Shown here piece after piece: positions 8,060 through 15,951 of a stretch of DNA of 43,986 nt. How positions within the stretch are numbered: position 1 is the stretch's first letter; every line of letters begins with the position of its first letter. The DNA is from Bacteroidota bacterium. Lineage in GTDB: Bacteria > Bacteroidota > Bacteroidia > Cytophagales > Cyclobacteriaceae. The DNA is taken from positions 1-43,986 of the forward strand of contig JAEYXN010000088.1 in the NCBI GenBank assembly GCA_023431285.1, given 5' to 3'. Below the pieces are notes generated by a model, which saw only the letters and a list, made by a program, of their open reading frames with translations, did not search any database and was not told the DNA's origin. Both the position numbers and the translations under genes were made by a program.

Positions 8060-9001
8060 ATGACAATCAACTTTTGCTCTCTGTTCACGGTGCTTGCGCT
8101 GGCGGCTCATGTAGCTACCGCGGGAGATTTCCTCCAGGATTCTGTTCGGATTGTCCAGTCGTTTGAACCTGGTCGTACCTATCACCTCGAGGTGCAGAGA
8201 CGGAAGCATCATTCTGAAGATCGCGACACAATCAGAATTACAGGTACCACACCTGTAGAACTTACCATTACCGGCGCGCACGACGGACTAAAGTTATGTT
8301 CGTGGAAGTATGGAACAACAAAGCTTTCTGGCGTAGACCCCGCTCTGGTTGATGTGCAGACTAAACAACTAATGAACGTCTACGAGGGATTGGAAGTAAT
8401 GTTCCTCGTTAATCAAGACGGCATGTACCAGCAGATGGCCAACTTTGAACGATGCAAAGCGCAGATCCTCTCGACAGTGAGGACCCTACTGAATTCGGGA
8501 GCAACAGCGGCTTCTCCTGAAGATGTGAATACAATCGTCAGGGAACTGGAAGCCAGTCTTACAGAGGAGCGTGTTCTCGCAGACACTTTCTTTCCGGAGC
8601 TTCCTGCATACTTCTCTTTTTTTGGCAAGACGCTGACGGCGGATTCTTCCTACAAAAAAACTGATACGACACCAAATCCATTCGGGGGGGAACGGTTTCC
8701 GTTCATTGAGATGGCTAAGTTGGTTTTCGCTGGAAAGCAGGAGGCACGCATCCATGTAGCAAGGGAAATTCCTGAGAAGGACCTCAATGAAATCCTTACA
8801 GAAACATTCAGGGAGTTAAATGCATCCTCAGGGCAAATATTTGATGAGAAGTTAGTCCCGAAGTTCCGCATGAGAACAGATTCCTACTATGGGTACGACC
8901 GTGTTAAGAAAAGGCTCTCTGATCTGGTGATGGAAAAGACTGTCGAGATTGACAACACAAAACAGATGCAGTTTGTGAGGGTCAAACTGTTAGATCGATA
9001 A
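8060..9001 (+). CDS. Secreted protein of unknown function
   Basis: The 313-residue protein has a hydrophobic N-terminus ending near ATAGD that looks like a Sec signal peptide. The mature part alternates beta-type segments (YHLEVQRRKHH, DTIRITGTTPVELTITG) and helical, charged segments in the middle and C-terminal thirds. It ends in a beta-like segment MQFVRVKLL. I see no lipobox, membrane span, enzymatic motif or repeat. It lies 70 bp after the response regulator on the same strand and converges on the metal-transport operon, so it may share transcription with the regulator. Function unknown; a periplasmic or outer-membrane-associated location is the most that can be said. Confidence 0.7.
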   Translation: MTINFCSLFTVLALAAHVATAGDFLQDSVRIVQSFEPGRTYHLEVQRRKHHSEDRDTIRITGTTPVELTITGAHDGLKLCSWKYGTTKLSGVDPALVDVQTKQLMNVYEGLEVMFLVNQDGMYQQMANFERCKAQILSTVRTLLNSGATAASPEDVNTIVRELEASLTEERVLADTFFPELPAYFSFFGKTLTADSSYKKTDTTPNPFGGERFPFIEMAKLVFAGKQEARIHVAREIPEKDLNEILTETFRELNASSGQIFDEKLVPKFRMRTDSYYGYDRVKKRLSDLVMEKTVEIDNTKQMQFVRVKLLDR

Positions 9002-9030
9002 TTGTTTTGATTAGACTTGATTTGTTCGTA

Positions 9031-9942
9031 TCAGATACCCGTTGGTTCCAATCCCGGCTTCAATCGTTCTTTTCCGCCTTGATAATTTCTGAAGATCACT
9101 CCGTGCCTCGGTGAAAAGAGCAACGCTATGAGGAATTGTACACCTGTCATCATTGCTATACCGCCCGCGATAGAACCGTCAAGCCAGACGGCGAAGTAGA
9201 AACCGGCGATGGAAGCGGTGACTCCACACACAGAGGAGATCATCAGCATCTTCCGGAAATCATTGGTGAGTAAGTACGCGGTAGCAGCAGGTGCGATCAT
9301 GAGCGCGACTACCAGAATTGCTCCGACGGACTCAAATGATGCGACTGTTGTGGCCGAAACCGCTCCCATCAACAGGTAATGCCAAAGCGTTACCGAGATT
9401 CCGATTGCCTGCGCAAAAGCCGGATCGAACGTGGTGAGGAAAAGTTCTTTGTATCCAAGAACGATGAAGACAAGCACCAGCGATAGAATGAACCCCATAA
9501 TGTATAGAGCCCGCGGGCCAATGTTAGTTCCTCCGTCGGTGATAATCACATCGAGTGGAACGTAAGCGATCTCACCATATAGAACACAATCCTGATCAAG
9601 ATCGACCTTGCCCGCAAATACTGTGACCATCACCACACCGACGGCAAATAGCCAGGTAAAAGTTACGCCAATGGAAGCATCGGTCTGGAGCTTTGCTTTC
9701 TTATGAAAGAATTCAATCAGGAAAGTAGTAAGTATACCAATGAGACCTGCACCTACCAACATCGTTACTGAATCTCTGGATCCTGAGAGCAGAAACGCGA
9801 TTACGATTCCAGGAAGCACTGCGTGTGAGATTGCGTCACCCACCATCGCCATTCGCCGCAAGATGAGATAACATCCGAGCAGGGCGCAACTGATCGAAAC
9901 AAGCGATGCGGTAAGAATAATATAAATGTCGTTGATGCTCAT
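9031..9942 (-). CDS. Metal ABC transporter permease (TroD/MntB/ZnuB family)
   Basis: About 303 residues, with eight or nine membrane spans. The family signature is GDAISHAVLPGIV near residues 33-45 and TVASFESVGAILVVALMIAPAATAYLL around 200-225. It is the second permease subunit of a divalent-metal importer, acting in the inner membrane with the ATPase and the first permease. A TTG codon at 9957 is in frame, but I prefer the ATG at 9942, which begins one base after the TGA of the upstream permease gene and so fits translational coupling. The C-terminus has a short polar tail after FSPRHG. This is the last gene of the operon. The metal is manganese, zinc or iron; the permease itself does not decide. 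Confidence 0.9.
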   Translation of the reverse strand: MSINDIYIILTASLVSISCALLGCYLILRRMAMVGDAISHAVLPGIVIAFLLSGSRDSVTMLVGAGLIGILTTFLIEFFHKKAKLQTDASIGVTFTWLFAVGVVMVTVFAGKVDLDQDCVLYGEIAYVPLDVIITDGGTNIGPRALYIMGFILSLVLVFIVLGYKELFLTTFDPAFAQAIGISVTLWHYLLMGAVSATTVASFESVGAILVVALMIAPAATAYLLTNDFRKMLMISSVCGVTASIAGFYFAVWLDGSIAGGIAMMTGVQFLIALLFSPRHGVIFRNYQGGKERLKPGLEPTGI

Positions 9943-9943
9943 A

Positions 9944-11251
9944 TCAATTTCCGTCAAGTCCTTTGCGGTATGGAATTTCCGATTTGTGCGGGTCTACAAC
10001 AGGATACTCGAGGATTCTCTCAAGCTCTGCCTCGAGTTCAGGGGTGAGGAGGTGCTCAATTGTGTCAGCGTCGTCGTGAACGTGATCTGGAGCAATGTGA
10101 AGTTTGCTCGTAAGATAGAGCTCCCACAATCTGTGAATCTTAACTACACGCTGTGCTCTCACCCGACCTTCTTCTGTTAACTGCCATTGACCATCACTGT
10201 TAATAACATAACCTTCGCTCTTCAGTCTTCCCATAATTTTCATCAATAGTGGCATGGGCATCTTTCGTCGTCCAAGAATGTCCTCAGGCGATCGCTCTAT
10301 CATGAAGTCCCGGTTCTCTTCGCCGAGCTGATATAACGCTTTGAGAATATTTTCGTCATTAATCGTGCGCCTGATATCGCGTTGTCGCAGGAATCTGCTT
10401 ACAATGCCACGTCTGGGTGCAAAGAAGAAAGAGATGAAAGCGATGGTTGAAATCACGATCACAATCCACGGACCGGTAGGCATTGAGGGTGAAACGAATG
10501 AGATGTAGGCGCCGGTGATTCCGCTCAAGGCTCCGAACGTACTTGCAAGAAGAATCATTACGCGAATGCGGTCGGTCCAGAATCTCGCTGCCGCCGCTGG
10601 TGTGATAAGGATCGCTGCCATCAGCACTACGCCCACTGCCTGGATGCCAATGACAACAGCAAGAACGATGAGGGAGGTCAGCACAAGTTCGATCACCCGC
10701 ACCGGCAACCCGATCGCGAAAGCGAAATTCCTGTCGAAAGCCAGCAGGGTGAACTCCTTAAACAATGCGTACACCGCTACCAGTAAAATGACCGCAACAG
10801 TTCCAAAAACAATGAGATCATCAGCAACCAATGCCGCAGCATTTCCAAAGAGAAAATGGTCCAGACCACTTTGTGCCGAGTTGCCAGACTTTTGAATCAC
10901 AGTAAGCATCAGAATTCCGATTCCAAAGAAAACAGACAGGATTAGTCCAATGGCTGTGTCCTCCTTGATGCGGGTGCGGGCAGTGATGAAGTTTACAGCT
11001 ACGAGTGATAGCCATCCCGTCGCAAACGCGCCAACAACCAGAAAGACCGGATTCTTTGTTCCGGAGAGGATAAAGCCCAGACATATTCCGGGAAGAACGG
11101 CATGGGCAATGGCGTCTCCGATCAATGACTTCTTATTCAGAAAAGTGAACGCCCCGACGATGGCGCTGCTGGCGGTGAGAAGCACTGATCCGAATACAAC
11201 GTACCGGATATTGGGATCGGACAAAGAAAGAAATTCTACCAGCGAGTTCAT
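9944..11251 (-). CDS. Metal ABC transporter permease fused to a DtxR/MntR-like domain (TroC-type)
   Basis: Residues 1-280 are a metal permease with GDAIAHAVLPGICLG at 45-59 and GIQAVGVVLMAAILITPAAAAR around 202-223. After FFAPRRG there is a soluble C-terminal extension of about 150 residues. This resembles an iron/manganese-dependent repressor: a winged helix (about 298-370, ILKALYQLG through LTEEGRVRAQ) followed by the dimerisation/metal domain HRLWELYL (His373), ADTIEH (Asp396, Glu399, His400) and YPVVDPH. The residue equivalent to one metal-binding Glu of MntR is Asp. Ordinary TroC proteins are about 290 residues long. Such fusions are known in Bacteroidota. The tail should lie in the cytoplasm and may sense metal to gate transport; whether it can bind DNA is unknown. 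The start ATG overlaps the ATPase stop as ATGA. Confidence 0.92.
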   Translation of the reverse strand: MNSLVEFLSLSDPNIRYVVFGSVLLTASSAIVGAFTFLNKKSLIGDAIAHAVLPGICLGFILSGTKNPVFLVVGAFATGWLSLVAVNFITARTRIKEDTAIGLILSVFFGIGILMLTVIQKSGNSAQSGLDHFLFGNAAALVADDLIVFGTVAVILLVAVYALFKEFTLLAFDRNFAFAIGLPVRVIELVLTSLIVLAVVIGIQAVGVVLMAAILITPAAAARFWTDRIRVMILLASTFGALSGITGAYISFVSPSMPTGPWIVIVISTIAFISFFFAPRRGIVSRFLRQRDIRRTINDENILKALYQLGEENRDFMIERSPEDILGRRKMPMPLLMKIMGRLKSEGYVINSDGQWQLTEEGRVRAQRVVKIHRLWELYLTSKLHIAPDHVHDDADTIEHLLTPELEAELERILEYPVVDPHKSEIPYRKGLDGN

Positions 11252-12057
11252 CGTAAATTGAGCTTGGATCCTTCTTCACGGTTTGGAAATGCTTCCCGGC
11301 GGATCAGGTCGCCAACATCTGACAGCAATGTGAGTTTCCCTCCATAGGCTTCCTGCAGGTTCTTTTGTGTAAATGTCGTTGCCGTTGGTCCGTGGGCAAT
11401 AAGACGTGTGTTCAACATGATCACCCAGTCAAAGTACTCTGATACTGATTGCAGATCATGATGTACGACGATGACGGTCTTCTTCGCGGCAGTCATCTCG
11501 CGCATAAGGTCGATGATCGCTTTCTCCGTAGCGGCATCAACACCTGCGAAAGGTTCATCCATGAAATATAGGTCAGCCTGCTGCGCCAGCGCCCGCGCAA
11601 GGAATGTTCTCTGTTGCTGTCCACCCGAAAGCTGCGAGATCTGGCGGTTGATGAATCCTTCCATCCCGACTTTCCGAAGACAATCCATCGCCACATCACG
11701 GTCTGCCTGCCTCGGACGACGGAACAACCCCAGCTTTCCATATCTTCCCATGAGCACAACGTCCAGGACAGACGCCGGGAAATCCCAATCCACTGATTCC
11801 CGCTGAGGAACGTAACTAATGCGCTCCCGCACGTCGTTGATAGACTGATCAAAAAGCTTGACATAGCCGCTGCTAAGTGGGAGTAACCCCATCGTGGCTT
11901 TGATAAGCGTAGACTTTCCCGCACCATTGGGACCGATGATGCCCACCAGTTTTCCTTCCGGTAACGCAAGGTCTATATTCCATAGCACTGGCTTGCGATC
12001 AAACGCGACGGTCAGATCATGTATCTCCAGTGCGGTGTCTGGTTTTTCTTCACTCAT
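11248..12057 (-). CDS. Metal ABC transporter ATP-binding protein (TroB/MntA/ZnuC family)
   Basis: This 269-residue ATPase carries a Walker A GPNGAGKST near residues 42-50, the Q-loop in SYVPQRESVDWDFP, the signature LSGGQQQR near 144, Walker B LYFMDEPF near 165 and the switch His in IVVHHDL. The segment PQRESVDWDFP with Asp-Trp-Asp is characteristic of the manganese/zinc/iron ABC branch. It energises import through the two permease subunits encoded downstream. The gene starts 6 bp after the TonB receptor stop and its stop overlaps the next start. The family assignment is firm and the metal is not determined. Confidence 0.95.
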   Translation of the reverse strand: MSEEKPDTALEIHDLTVAFDRKPVLWNIDLALPEGKLVGIIGPNGAGKSTLIKATMGLLPLSSGYVKLFDQSINDVRERISYVPQRESVDWDFPASVLDVVLMGRYGKLGLFRRPRQADRDVAMDCLRKVGMEGFINRQISQLSGGQQQRTFLARALAQQADLYFMDEPFAGVDAATEKAIIDLMREMTAAKKTVIVVHHDLQSVSEYFDWVIMLNTRLIAHGPTATTFTQKNLQEAYGGKLTLLSDVGDLIRREAFPNREEGSKLNLR

Positions 12058-12063
12058 AAAATG

Positions 12064-14286
12064 TCATTGTAACGTAAAACGTAAACCCAAAAAACCTTTG
12101 ATTCCCTGTATGGGTGCGTAGTTATACGATGTATCGAAATAAGGACTTGACGGATCTTCAGCGAACAGAATTGGATCCGCTGGCACAAAATTCAGGAGGT
12201 TCTTGCATCCACCATAGATCTCGAAGCCACTGTGAAATGTTTTTGATACCTGGAAGTTCAGCAACGTATAGGCTGGTGATCTTGATGGCCGTGGATCTAT
12301 TGACGGATCAGGTAATACAGGTAACGTCATCGGCCCATTTGTCCGTGCAGTGAGATCAAGCGTAATGGAAGGCTTCGCGAATGTATAGCTCATGGTAAGC
12401 GTTGAAGAAAAACGCGGAGCAAATAGTTGTGGTGTTCTTCGAAGGTCTCCCTGTGTATCTTCTTCCTTTTGGTAGACGTCCATCCAGGTGAGACCGGCAA
12501 TAATTTTTAGCCCATTGGTAAAAGCAAACTCGGTGTTGAGTGTCGCTCCTTTCGAGACCGCATGTCCTCGTAGGTTGTCGAAAATGATGCTGTCAGAACT
12601 CGTGTTGAAGTCTGCTACTATCTTATTCGTAAAGTAGGTATAGAAGAGTGTTCCATCGAGGGAGATGTATCCATTCGCGTGATCAATCATGGTTGCATAG
12701 TTGATATTGACGTTCCATGACTGTTCAGGTCTCAACTTCTCCGTGATGACGACGCTTCTGGAACCTGTGAGCGCCGCGTGTTCCTCTGTAAACAGGTTCA
12801 CAACGCGGTATCCGTTTCCTCCGCTCACTCTGAGGGTATTGTTTTTTCCAAGCGTTAATTTCGTACTCAGTCGAGGAGAGAAGATGTCACCATGTTCGTT
12901 ATGGTGATCATACCTCAGACCTGCAAGGAGTGTGATGTTTTCCCGGGCTTTGAATTCATCCTGCACGAAGAATCCCGGCAGAAAAATTATTTGTGGGTCA
13001 TTGCCCGATGGTGAGTTAGTACCCGGAGTGTTGTCGTCGTAATGTGTCAGCCTGAACGGAAGCCCGGCAAGAACATCGTGTTTACCGTAGGTCTTGTTCC
13101 ATCTTAACTGAGTGAAAAGTACGTGCTGCTCCGCCTGGTAAGATATAACGCCATAATAGGAATCTTGCAAATGTTTGTTGTAGGATACATCAACAAGGAT
13201 TAGTTCCCTCAGGGGGAGTTGATAATTTCCGATGAATTCAAATCTCTTGGTGAAAATCGATTCTCCATAGACATCTGCACTTCCCCGATCAGCTTTTGTC
13301 CACTGCAATTCTCCTCCCCAACGGTCTTCATATACGTAGCGGAATGCCATTGAAGCAATGCGTGAATCTTTTCTGGTAAAGTCCCATTTATTAAAAAGTG
13401 AAACACGATTCTGCAGCGTTACATCAGTGAAATTGTCGCCGTTGATGTCAGTATCATTTAAGTAGTTGAAGTAGTTTACTCCCAATAGAGATTTTGCACG
13501 GCCGATCCTGAAACTTCCGCTAAGGTCTGTGTTGTATTCCCCAACGCTCGTGGCTGACACATCCGTGGTGAAAGCAGGAGCAGTAGTGGGATCTTTTGTT
13601 ATTATGTTGATCAGTCCACCCACCGCCTCCGAGCCATATAATGTAGAAGCGGGACCCTTCACAACTTCGATGCGTTTAACCATAGAGTTGGGAATACCGG
13701 ATAATCCGTAAACAGTGGCAAGGCTGCTCACGATCGGCATGCCGTCAATCAGTAACATGGTATAAGGGCCTTCCATGCCGTTGATGTGAATGTCACCAGT
13801 ATTGCATACGTTACAATTGAGCTGTGGCTGGACACCATTCACCATCGCTAAGGCTTCAAAAATGCTTGGCGTAGGATTCTTTTTGAAGAGGGCCGGAGAA
13901 TAAATCTCAACAGGTATGGGAGAATTCAGTTTTGATACTTCCTTCATCGTCGCGGATACAACCACGACTTCATTAAGGGATTTGGAGTCGGGTCGGAGAA
14001 GTAATTGCAGGGTTCCTCTGGACTTTGAAACAGATATGGTATCCGTTGAATAGCCTACGTATGACACAATCAGTTCCACGTCCGCGCCGGGAACATCAAG
14101 TGAGAACTTGCCGGACAGATCGGTAGTCGTTCCTTTTTCAGAGCCTTTTAACAATACATTGCAATAGGGAAGAGGTTCACGCGATTCAGCATCACGGATT
14201 ACGCCACTGACCTTCCGCGGCTGCGCGAACGCTCCGGCAGATGAAATCATCAGCATTGCAAATACCACAACGTTCCCGTTCATCAT
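12064..14286 (-). CDS. TonB-dependent receptor in the metal-import operon
   Basis: The 740-residue protein has a signal peptide (ending near GAFAQ), a CarboxypepD_reg-like domain (about 25-105, GVIRDAESREPLPYCNVLLKG begins it), a plug (about 115-235, with MLLIDGMPIVSS and RIEVVKGPASTLYGSEAVGGLINIITK) and a barrel ending FLGLRFTLQ. The plug contains Cys158 and Cys161 in NCNVCNTGD, a CxxC pair unusual in TonB plugs in general and a possible metal site. The gene lies between the binding-protein gene (1-bp stop/start overlap, TAATG) and the ATPase gene (6-bp gap). It is therefore very likely the outer-membrane gate for the same metal or a metal complex, comparable in role to ZnuD. The alternative is a metallophore receptor. 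ATGs at 14286 and 14283 are both possible starts. Confidence 0.92.
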   Translation of the reverse strand: MMNGNVVVFAMLMISSAGAFAQPRKVSGVIRDAESREPLPYCNVLLKGSEKGTTTDLSGKFSLDVPGADVELIVSYVGYSTDTISVSKSRGTLQLLLRPDSKSLNEVVVVSATMKEVSKLNSPIPVEIYSPALFKKNPTPSIFEALAMVNGVQPQLNCNVCNTGDIHINGMEGPYTMLLIDGMPIVSSLATVYGLSGIPNSMVKRIEVVKGPASTLYGSEAVGGLINIITKDPTTAPAFTTDVSATSVGEYNTDLSGSFRIGRAKSLLGVNYFNYLNDTDINGDNFTDVTLQNRVSLFNKWDFTRKDSRIASMAFRYVYEDRWGGELQWTKADRGSADVYGESIFTKRFEFIGNYQLPLRELILVDVSYNKHLQDSYYGVISYQAEQHVLFTQLRWNKTYGKHDVLAGLPFRLTHYDDNTPGTNSPSGNDPQIIFLPGFFVQDEFKARENITLLAGLRYDHHNEHGDIFSPRLSTKLTLGKNNTLRVSGGNGYRVVNLFTEEHAALTGSRSVVITEKLRPEQSWNVNINYATMIDHANGYISLDGTLFYTYFTNKIVADFNTSSDSIIFDNLRGHAVSKGATLNTEFAFTNGLKIIAGLTWMDVYQKEEDTQGDLRRTPQLFAPRFSSTLTMSYTFAKPSITLDLTARTNGPMTLPVLPDPSIDPRPSRSPAYTLLNFQVSKTFHSGFEIYGGCKNLLNFVPADPILFAEDPSSPYFDTSYNYAPIQGIKGFLGLRFTLQ

Positions 14287-15209
14287 TATTTTAAAGCACT
14301 TACGATTGTCTTTACGTTTGCATTAACCATTCCGATATAGGTGCCTTCAACAGTTCCTTCGTCACCCATCGCGTCGGAGTACAGATTACCTCCGATCCTT
14401 ACATTCCAGCCTTTCTCGCGACACCCTGCAAGTATTGCGTTGATGGATTTTGTAGAAACTGACGTCTCCACAAAAATTGCTTTTATCCTACGTTCGATGA
14501 TGAAATCCACAAGCGAGGTGACGTCTCTCAATCCGAACTCAGACAGGGTTGAGATTCCCTGCAGCCCGCGCACCTCGATGTTGTATGCATCCCCAAAGTA
14601 TCCGAACGCATCGTGTGCAGTGATGAGCACTCGCTGTTGAGAGGGAATCGTCGAAAGTTCTCTTTCTATCGATGTATTCAGCGAATCCAGCGCCTTCAGG
14701 TACCGTTGGGTATTTACCCGATAGGTTTCTGTATTTACACTGTCAACTTTGATAAGCTGAGCAGAAATGTTTTCTACGGCCTTTCTCCAGAGAGCAACAT
14801 CAAACCAGATGTGCGGATCATGCGCGTCATATCCTGGAATTGCGCGCAGGAATGCGGCGTCAATCCCTGCAGTGACTGGCACCACTCTTCTTATGCGTTC
14901 GGCCTTCTCCAGAACTGAACCCATTTTTCCTTCAAGGTGAAGACCGTTGTAAAAGATGATATCCGCGGCAGTAATCTTTTCAAGGTCTCCATGCGTCGCC
15001 TTGTATAAATGCGGATCCACTCCCGGTCCCATCAGCGCAACAACATCAACTTTATCTCCGGCAATATTCTTCACAGCGTCAGCAATCATACCTGTGGTAG
15101 TGACAACGAGTATCTTCCCTGGTGTCTTCATATCCCGGGGATCTCTGCATCCCGCGAGGAATATGAAAAGAAACGCAATGGACAGATAACGAAGCATTGT
15201 CTTTTTCAT
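14286..15209 (-). CDS. Metal-binding lipoprotein of an ABC transporter (TroA/ZnuA/PsaA family)
   Basis: Starting at the ATG that overlaps the repressor stop as TGATG, the protein is 307 residues. A lipobox LAGC gives Cys21. The four cluster A-I metal ligands are seen as His67 (DPHLY), His133 (DPHIWFD), His199 (TAHDAFGYF) and Asp279 (LYSDAMGD), the same His-His-His-Asp set as TroA of Treponema. PsaA-type manganese proteins have Glu at the third position. The His-rich loop of many ZnuA proteins is missing. TroA-type proteins bind both zinc and manganese, so the metal stays open. It passes periplasmic metal to the two permeases. An upstream GTG at 15212 is a less likely start. Confidence 0.93.
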   Translation of the reverse strand: MKKTMLRYLSIAFLFIFLAGCRDPRDMKTPGKILVVTTTGMIADAVKNIAGDKVDVVALMGPGVDPHLYKATHGDLEKITAADIIFYNGLHLEGKMGSVLEKAERIRRVVPVTAGIDAAFLRAIPGYDAHDPHIWFDVALWRKAVENISAQLIKVDSVNTETYRVNTQRYLKALDSLNTSIERELSTIPSQQRVLITAHDAFGYFGDAYNIEVRGLQGISTLSEFGLRDVTSLVDFIIERRIKAIFVETSVSTKSINAILAGCREKGWNVRIGGNLYSDAMGDEGTVEGTYIGMVNANVKTIVSALK

Positions 15210-15865
15210 CACGCAGTAACCAGTAAGTTCATTGCCGCATCTCTCGATGTGAATGCCTTCTTCTTTCCGTCGATCAATACTTCGACAGATCCGTCAAATT
15301 CAACTTTCTCCAGTACAGAAATGCTGGCGCCGATATAGATCCCGATCTTGCTGAGGTATTGTAGAAACGAAGGCGAGCCATCTTTTACCGACCGGATCGA
15401 CGACTTCTTTCTTATGTCGAGTTCCGAAAGGAGTACACATTCCACTTCCTGGATCTTTCCATTCTTATCAGGAATAGGGTGTCCATGCGGATCGACCGTG
15501 GGGTATCCCAGGAACGCATCCAGCTTTTCGATAAGCAACGACGATTGAATGTGCTCAAGTTGTTCGGCAACATCATGTACCTCGTCCCAACTGAAGTTCA
15601 GTTTCTCTACAAGGAAGGTCTCCCATAACCTGTGTTTCCTGACCACCATTAACGCAGCATTCCGACCTCCCCTGGTGATCTTGACACCATAGTATTTCTC
15701 GTATGAGATCAGATTTTTTCCAGACAATTTCTTGACCATGTCTGTTACTGAGGCCGCCTTCGTACGCATTGCCTCAGCGATGGCATTGGTAAGGACTGCC
15801 TTGGTGCCGCCTTCCGACAAACGGTAGATCGCTTTCAGATAGTTTTCTTCAGTATAACTCAGCAT
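15209..15865 (-). CDS. DtxR/MntR-family metal-dependent transcriptional repressor
   Basis: This 218-residue regulator has the three-domain layout of DtxR. A winged helix spans 1-75 (YTEENYLKAIYRLS, then AASVTDMVKKLS as recognition helix). The dimerisation and metal domain spans about 76-140, with His78 (HRLWE), Glu101, Glu104 and His105 (AEQLEH) and the typical DPHGHPIP. A FeoA/SH3-like C-terminal domain spans about 145-218. It is the first gene of the metal-import operon and probably represses it when the co-repressor metal is bound. A DtxR-like dyad sits in its promoter at 15898-15913, supporting autoregulation. The helix-1 residue that is Glu in Bacillus MntR is Lys here (YLKAIY), closer to the iron-type branch; the sensed metal cannot be fixed by eye. 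Confidence 0.94.
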   Translation of the reverse strand: MLSYTEENYLKAIYRLSEGGTKAVLTNAIAEAMRTKAASVTDMVKKLSGKNLISYEKYYGVKITRGGRNAALMVVRKHRLWETFLVEKLNFSWDEVHDVAEQLEHIQSSLLIEKLDAFLGYPTVDPHGHPIPDKNGKIQEVECVLLSELDIRKKSSIRSVKDGSPSFLQYLSKIGIYIGASISVLEKVEFDGSVEVLIDGKKKAFTSRDAAMNLLVTA

Positions 15866-15885
15866 ACTCTTAATTGAACGCCTTA

Positions 15886-15893
15886 CAAAAATA
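15886..15893 (-). promoter_or_regulatory. -7 promoter box of the metal-import operon
   Basis: On the minus strand the sequence TATTTTTG fits the Bacteroidota -7 consensus TAnnTTTG exactly, about 20 bases upstream of the repressor start codon. The -33 region is T-rich without a clean TTTG. Confidence 0.5.
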
Positions 15894-15897
15894 AAAG

Positions 15898-15913
15898 TTT
15901 AGGCGAGTCTAAA
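15898..15913. promoter_or_regulatory. DtxR/MntR-like operator dyad
   Basis: TTTAGGCGAGTCTAAA has TTTAG and CTAAA half-sites with a further matching C/G pair inside. It resembles the DtxR/TroR operator family (TTAGG ... CCTAA). It lies just upstream of the -7 box, where a bound repressor would block RNA polymerase. Confidence 0.6.
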
Positions 15914-15951
15914 AAAATATTTATAATAATATCAGACTATTATTCTGGAGG

